From Neostapfia colusana (Eukaryota > Streptophyta > Magnoliopsida > Poales > Poaceae), in the NCBI GenBank assembly GCA_030760725.1, contig JASWHV010000011.1, positions 82,499,765 through 82,563,764 of the forward strand: a stretch of DNA of 64,000 nucleotides, given 5' to 3'. The translations under genes and the position numbers were made by a program. This document shows positions 58,110-64,000 of the stretch, in pieces. Numbering within the stretch: position 1 is the first letter of the stretch; each line of letters begins with the position of its first letter. The notes under the pieces were generated by a model that saw nothing but the letters and a program-made list of their open reading frames with translations, was not told the DNA's origin and made no database searches.

Positions 58110-61100
58110 TCAAGATTTCTCCTCGGGTGGAGCAGCCTTTATTGCATTAATCCATCCATTCTTCCTAGCTGGATCAATTCTCAAACACGTAATAATAACA
58201 AGGTCATCACAAGGCTTTAATAGGTCCCCATTTGAAGGATAATTACTTTGAACAGCCAGGAATGAATTCACCTGATAATTAAGTTGACGTGCACGAGTGC
58301 GTGTCATTGGACCTTGATTAGCTGAGAGTGGTGAATGGGCTGGTGTTATGGTTGTATCAACGGTAGCGATGTCTGCATCATCCTCCCCTTCTTGCAATTG
58401 AGTCGTCCTCGACTCAAATGTGTCTTCCTCGCCCATATATGGTTTCAAATCTGTAATATTAAGAGGAAGTAACCCCAAAATGTGCAGGCAACTCAATTTC
58501 ATATGCATTATCATTAATTTTTCAAAGCACTTTGAAGGGTCCAGCAGCTCTAGGTAGTAATTTAGATTTTCTCAAATCAGGAAATCTATCCTTTCTCAAA
58601 TGCACCCAAACCAAATCACCAGGTTCAAAAGTAACATGCTTCCTACTTTTGCTACCGGCTTGATGATACTTAGCGTTCATGCTCTCAATATTTGCTTTAG
58701 TTTGCTCATGCATTTTAAGAATTAATTCAGCACGGCGAGAAGCATCAAAATTCAATTTCTCTGAAGGTGGCAGAGCCAAAAGATCAATGGGAGCACGAGG
58801 AATAAAACCATATAGAATCTGAAAAGGGCACAATTTAGTAGTAGAATGCAGCGAACGATTGTAAGCAAATTCAATATGAGGCAAACATTCTTCCCATAAT
58901 TTGATGTTATGTTTCAGAACAGCCCTTAGCATGGTAGACAAACTACGGTTCACTACTTCGGTCTGTCCATCAGTTTGAGAGTGACAAATGGTAGAAAAGA
59001 GTAATTTTATCCCCAACTTAGCCCATAAGGTTTTCCAAAAATGACTAAGAAATAGGGCATCTCTATCTGAAACAATAGTGTTTGGAACCCCATGCAAACG
59101 AACAACTTCTCGAAAGAACAAATCAGCAATATGGGTAGCATTATCAGTTTTGTGGCATGGTATGAAATGTGCCATTTTAGAAAATCTGTCGACAACAACA
59201 AAAATACTATCTCTTCCCTTCTTTGTTCTAGGCAACCCTAAAACAAAATCTATAGAAACATCCTCCCATGGAGCACTAGGAACAGGAAGAGGCATGTATA
59301 AACCATGTGGATTAAGACGGGACTTAGCTTTTTGACAGGTGGTGTAACGAGCAACAAACCGCTCCACATCTCTCCTCATCTTTGGCCAAAAGAAATAGCT
59401 TGCTAAGATGTCTTCCGTCTTTGTGACACCAAAGTGTCCCATCAATCCTCCACCATGTGCTTCCTGCAATAGTAAGATACGCACAGAACTAGCTGGAATG
59501 CACAATTTGTTAGTTCGAAACACAAAACCATTAGTGAGAACAAACTTGTTCCATGTTTTTCCTTCTTTACATTGCAGCAGCACATCTTTGGAATCAGCAT
59601 CAAAAGCATATTGTTCTTTAATTGTTTCCAAGCTAAAAATCTTAAAATCAAGTTGGGACAACATATTGTAATGGCGAGATAAGGCATCCGCAATGACATT
59701 ATCTTTTTCTTTCTTGTGTTTGATGACATAAGGAAACGACTCAATGAATTCTACCCACTTGGCGTGCCTACGGTTCAGATTAGTTTGGTTCTTAATGTGC
59801 TTCAAAGATTCATGATCAGAATGTATAACAAATTCTTTAGGCTATAAATAATGTTGCCATGTTTCCAAAGTTCGTACTAGTGCATATAATTCTTTATCAT
59901 AAGTGGAATAGTTCAGACTAGACCCATTCAGTTTCTCGCTAAAATAAGCAATATGTTTCCCCTCTTGCAACAAGACACCTCCCAATCCAATACCACTAGC
60001 ATCACATTCCAATTCAAAAGTCTTACTGAAATCTGGTAATTGGAGAAGGGGTGTATGAGTTAACCTATTCTTCAAAGTTGCAAATGCAGCCTCATGCGCC
60101 TTGCCCCATGTGAATGGAGCACCCTTCTTTGTAAGCTCATGCAGTGGGCCTGCTATGGTGCTGAAGTCTTTCACAAAACGACGATAGAATCCAGCAAGTC
60201 CGAGAAAGCTTCGTACTTGTGTGACCGTGGTAGGAGTCGGCCAGCTATGTATCGCCTCCACCTTGGCTTGATCAACTTCAAATCCCTGTGGTGTCACAAC
60301 ATAGCCAAGAAAAGAAACTCGATCCATGCAAAAGGTGCACTTGTCAATGTTACCAAATAAGCGTGCATCACGTAAAGCATTGAAAACAACATGGAGATGA
60401 TCAAGATGAACTTCGAGAGATGCGCTATAGATCAAGATGTCATCGAAATATACTACCACAAATCTTCCAATGAAAGCACGTAAAACCTCATTCATTAATC
60501 TCATGAAAGTGCTAGGTGCATTCGTGAGACCAAAAGACATGACTAACCACTCATACAAACCAAACTTTATTTTAAACGCTGTTTTTCATTCATCACCTAG
60601 CTTCATGCGAATTTGATGGTATCCACTACGCAAATCAATTTTAGAGAAAATCATCGAGCCACTAAGTTCATCAAGCATATCATCTAACCTAGCAATAGGA
60701 TGACGATATCTAATGGTAATGTTATTAATTGCTCGACAATCTACACACATGCGCTATGATCCATCTTTCTTTGAGACCAAAAGGACAGGAACAGAGCAAG
60801 GACTAAGGGACTCACACACATAACCTTTGTCGAGTAATTACTGTACTTGCCGCTGAATCTCCTTAGTCTCCTCCGGATTGGTCCTGTATGGTGCTCGGTT
60901 GGGCAAAGAAGCCCCAGGGATGAGGTCAATCTGATGCTCAATCCCTCTCAATGGTGGCAGCCCGGCTGGTACCTCTTGTGGAAACACATCAGCGTATTTC
61001 TGCAAAAGCTTAGTGATAGAAGGAGGTAAAGCACATGGTGTATCGTGAAGTGAGAACAAAGCTTCTTTGCAAACAAACACATAGCAGATTGCAGTATCAC

Positions 61101-63121
61101 TTTTTAATTCAAACAAATCAGATTTGGAAGCAAAAAAACAAGCGCTCGTTAATTTTATTTCATTCTTTTTCATATGAGCAGATTTGGAATTGTCAGTCTT
61201 AGGCTGTGCCGATTTCTTCACGACATCTGAATTTTCATTTTCAGCAGATTTCTTATTTTTCTCTTTGCAAGCTCTAGCAATGTCATCCTTCAAAATAGCA
61301 TCAGGGGACATCGGGTACAAAACAAGTTTCTTCTCATGATGCATGAAAGAGTATTGATTTGATTTACCATGATGTAATGTATCTTTATCAAATTGTCAAG
61401 GTCGACCAAATAGCATAGAACAAGCTTGCATAGGTACCACATCACAATCAATGTAATCATGGTAGGAACCAATTGCAAATTCGACACGAATCAGACGTGT
61501 TACCTTAAGCTTACCACTGTCGTTGAACCATCGGATGTAGTAGAGATATGGATGTGGAAGTGTTGTCATCCCAAGCTTTTCTACCATGGTAGCACTTGCT
61601 AAATTGTTGCAGCTTCCTCCATCAATAATAATGCGACACGATCGTTCCAAAACTACACACTTAGTTTGGAATAGATTGTGTCGCTGGTTCTGTTCAGCTT
61701 TGATCATTTGGGCACTCAAGACACGCCTCACAACAAGACTCTCATAGTGGGCAGCATGATCAGCCCCAATGTGCTCTTCATCATCATTCTTCTTTCCTGC
61801 TTCTTGTGCAGCAAGCATGACATATATTTCATTATCTAAATCACTAGCGGATAAGTACTCACCATTTTTTCGTACAACCAGCACACGCTTGCTTGGGCAG
61901 TCCCTTCGTAGGTGCACAAAACCCTTGCACTGGAGGCATTGAATGTCTTTTGTTCTCCCGGTCGAAGCAATGAAAGAAGTGTTGGCTGCAACTTGGGTGG
62001 ATCCTTTTATTGTCTCGATTGCACGCGAAAGTGCTGATTTTGATGTAGTCCTGGGCAACCCATTGGAAGCATCGTCTGGAGAATCATGCTTAGTACCAGC
62101 AGCACTTGAGCGGAACTGCCATGAGGTAGTTCGACCTGCAGAAATGTTAGTTCTTGTACGTTGTCCCTGCACTTCTCTTTCAGCCTTACAAGCAAGATGG
62201 AATAATGGAGTGACGTTAGTGTATTCCTTATAAGCCAATATGTCCTGAATTTCTCTTGTTAAACCACCCATAAACCTAGCCATTGCAGCCTCTTCATTTT
62301 CAACTAGGTCACAACGCATCATGCCTATTTGAAGTTCTTGATAGTATTCCTCAACAGATTTGTTGCCTTGCCTAAGTTGTTGTAATTTATGCAACAGGTC
62401 ACGAACATTATAGGAAGGAACAAAACGACAACGCATGATTCGTTTCAAAGCATTCTAAGTTTGTGGTACGGTAGCTGGTTTTTTAGTTATATTCATGCCA
62501 CCAAACAGAAGCAAAGTCAGTGAATTCACTAGTGACAGCTCTAACCTTTTTATTATCATGGAAATCATAGCATGCAAATTTTTGATCTACTGACAATTTC
62601 CAAGACAGATATGCATCCGAATCATATTTACCATCAAAAGGTGGTATGGAGAATTTAATGCTGCATAGGGAATCGTCATTGTCATGTACCTCGCGTCGTT
62701 GAGCACGACCACCCATACCACGATGGTCGCGACGTGGCTACCGTCGATACCTGAAAGGTCCATCATCAAGCTCAGTATCCGCTGAATACTCCGCCTCATC
62801 ATATCTTGCAGCACTGCCAACGGAGTCGTGGCTGTCATCAACACGTCTTTGTCTCTCTGCGCGTCCAACCTGTTCCATCCTCTCCAATCGCTCAATGATT
62901 GCTGCAAGAGAAGTGTTAATAGCCCCAGCAGTGCTTTCTAATGTGGTCAGTTTGGTGTTGGTGCAAATCTGCGTCGACTCTAATTGACCAATGCGTTCAT
63001 TGGTGACTTGAATATCCTTATTGAGAGCATCTGTGTGTAGCTTTACTTGGCGTTCGAAATGCTGAATGATGCCCCTCGTACGTGGTGAATGTGAATATGT
63101 CCCATTCGCATCAGCTGACAT
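58110..63121 (-). pseudogene. gag-pol of CRM-type element 4
   Basis: It starts at MSADANG (63121). The single frame carries gag (FDGKYDSDAYLSWKLSVDQK, SVEEYYQELQ), a CCHC knuckle (CLQCKGFVHLRRDC), a protease of the IIIDGGSCNNLAS type, RT (LVMSFGLTNAPSTFMRLMNE, YFDDILIYS), RNase H, integrase (RDSIFVVVDRFSKMAHFIPC, VSDRD, QTDGQTEVVNR) and a C-terminal ESRTTQLQEGEDD / MTRTRARQLNYQVNSFL region without a classical chromodomain. These are CRM-clade features. Breaks: TAG at 62738, a frameshift near 62465, TGA at 61396-61398 (Trp expected), TAA at 60838, TAG at 60754-60756, TGA at 60586-60588, TAG at 59842, TGA at 58522 and a frameshift near 58505. Nearly full-length but dead. Confidence 0.85.
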
Positions 63122-63955
63122 GGTTAGTAAAGAAAGGAAATACAACAGCAAGCAGATTAATCCTAACAGTTGCTAAGAGGTGGTAGGACAGCACAATTCC
63201 TCACTAGCAAGAAATCAAGGTCTTACAAGTTCTTACCATGCGATGCAGGAGGCGCCGGCAATCAGCAAGAACAGCAACAAACGGTGGCTGCCAGAACAAC
63301 CTTATGGTGTCGTAGACAATTTTGTGGAGCTGTAGGTGGCTGCTAGACACAATTTGTGCAAAGGAACAGCTAGTACCACATTAGTCACAACAAGTTGAAT
63401 AAACGTTCCACGATGGTATTGTGCTGGTCCTAGCTCAAACCTTACTAGAGACGTGAGCCGTAACTCCACGTGACGTTGGATTACTATGGTAGGGAAGTTC
63501 GAACAGCCTGATCCGTTGTGTTTCAACAACGTTGAAAACAGCAACTTGAAATTCGAAACATGAAACAAATGTTACACAAATTGTCTCTCTTTTTTTGTAC
63601 TTAGAAACTTTTTTTTTTGATTGTAATCAGTGCGGCTTTTCTTTTTGCACGTGCCTTTTTCTTGCTGATCCGTGCAGCTTTTCTTTTGCACTTGCCTTTT
63701 TTCTCAACTTTGGGTAGATAATGGAAATGGACTGAGAACAAAGTGGCACGAACTCAAAACTCTAGCGGTGAAAAAGTTAGGACCAGCAACTTGACACAAA
63801 AAGGCAACCGTGAATTCAACAAGTCGAGAGCTAAGTAGCCAAGCAAAAGGCTCAAAGTGTTTTTAGGATTTTTTTTTAGAGTGAACTTTTGTAGGCAAAA
63901 GTGGACTGTAGGTAAATGAAGAACAAGGAGAAGGAAATCTCTCACCGAGCAACCT
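63122..63955 (-). other. 5' leader of element 4
   Basis: About 830 bp between the PBS and gag with poly-T/A runs (for example T10 near 63610). No ORF is supported; the 88-codon frame at 63302-63568 has no recognisable content. Confidence 0.5.
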
Positions 63956-63969
63956 GCAATCTGATACCA
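63956..63969 (-). other. Primer binding site of element 4
   Basis: The minus strand reads TGGTATCAGATTGC. The first ten bases match the initiator tRNA-Met type PBS. It lies 2 nt from the 5' LTR. Confidence 0.85.
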
Positions 63970-63971
63970 CT

Positions 63972-64000
63972 TGATGAACCCAACGGGTACGGGGGACACC
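63972..64000 (-). mobile_element. 5' LTR of element 4 (cut by window end)
   Basis: TGATGAACCCAACGGGTACG continues to the window end and matches the left end of the 3' LTR at 57364 with few differences. Confidence 0.88.

Noticed and set aside
63302..63568. An 88-codon ORF in the leader of element 4
   Set aside because: No motif, and it is located in the leader between PBS and gag; likely chance.

Overview
This window is repeat-filled plant nuclear DNA, most likely from a grass. I see no host gene, tRNA, rRNA or bacterial-type feature. The evidence is a dense nest of LTR retrotransposons of three plant Ty3/gypsy lineages: Tekay/Del-type chromoviruses, Tat-type elements with an antisense PF04195-like gene, and CRM-type (centromeric-retrotransposon) elements. 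Two exact or near-exact initiator-tRNA-Met primer sites and a long 133-bp satellite support this. The species cannot be fixed from the sequence.

Layout. (1) 1-6640, copy A: the outer end of a Tekay LTR, a truncated host Tekay LTR, a 3' pol fragment, about 7 satellite units, another Tekay LTR end, a Tat integrase fragment and Tat 3' UTR. (2) 6639-15538: a second Tekay-type element on the minus strand. It has lost its 3' end but keeps gag-pol, an extra 259-codon ORF upstream of gag, the PBS and a complete 3.4-kb 5' LTR. (3) 15539-27640: a 12.1-kb array of the 133-bp satellite. (4) 27641-34780, copy C: Tekay LTR end, Tat integrase, Tat 3' UTR, antisense gene and Tat 3' LTR. (5) 34783-35613: a CRM-type fragment. 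(6) 35614-47082: an 11-kb Tekay element on the minus strand with 3.15-kb LTRs, the left tip of which has been inverted in place. (7) 46620-57363, copy B: the same order as copy A, continuing into the Tat antisense gene. (8) 57364-64000: an almost full-length CRM-type element on the minus strand, inserted 22 bp inside the Tat 3' LTR.

How it was built. A Tat element was hit by a Tekay element. That Tekay element's LTR was hit by a second Tekay copy; a 5-bp duplication ATCTC can still be read on both sides of it. The satellite replaced most of the interior of the first Tekay element, and the composite was then copied at least twice (A, B, C, differing by what looks like a few percent or less by eye). 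Every gag-pol reading frame is broken by nonsense codons and frameshifts, so the window is relic DNA, although several promoters and individual ORFs look intact.

The most striking signal is at 11108-11887. The extra ORF of the second Tekay-type element begins with a gap-free mimic of the histone H3 tail (TARKSTGG at exactly the H3 position, with K9 and S10 retained), followed by a coiled coil and an acidic tail. Its gag-pol belongs to a lineage that carries a chromodomain. Second is a hairpin-forming minisatellite with CACGTGTC (G-box/ABRE-like) cores that is shared by the LTRs of two unrelated lineages.
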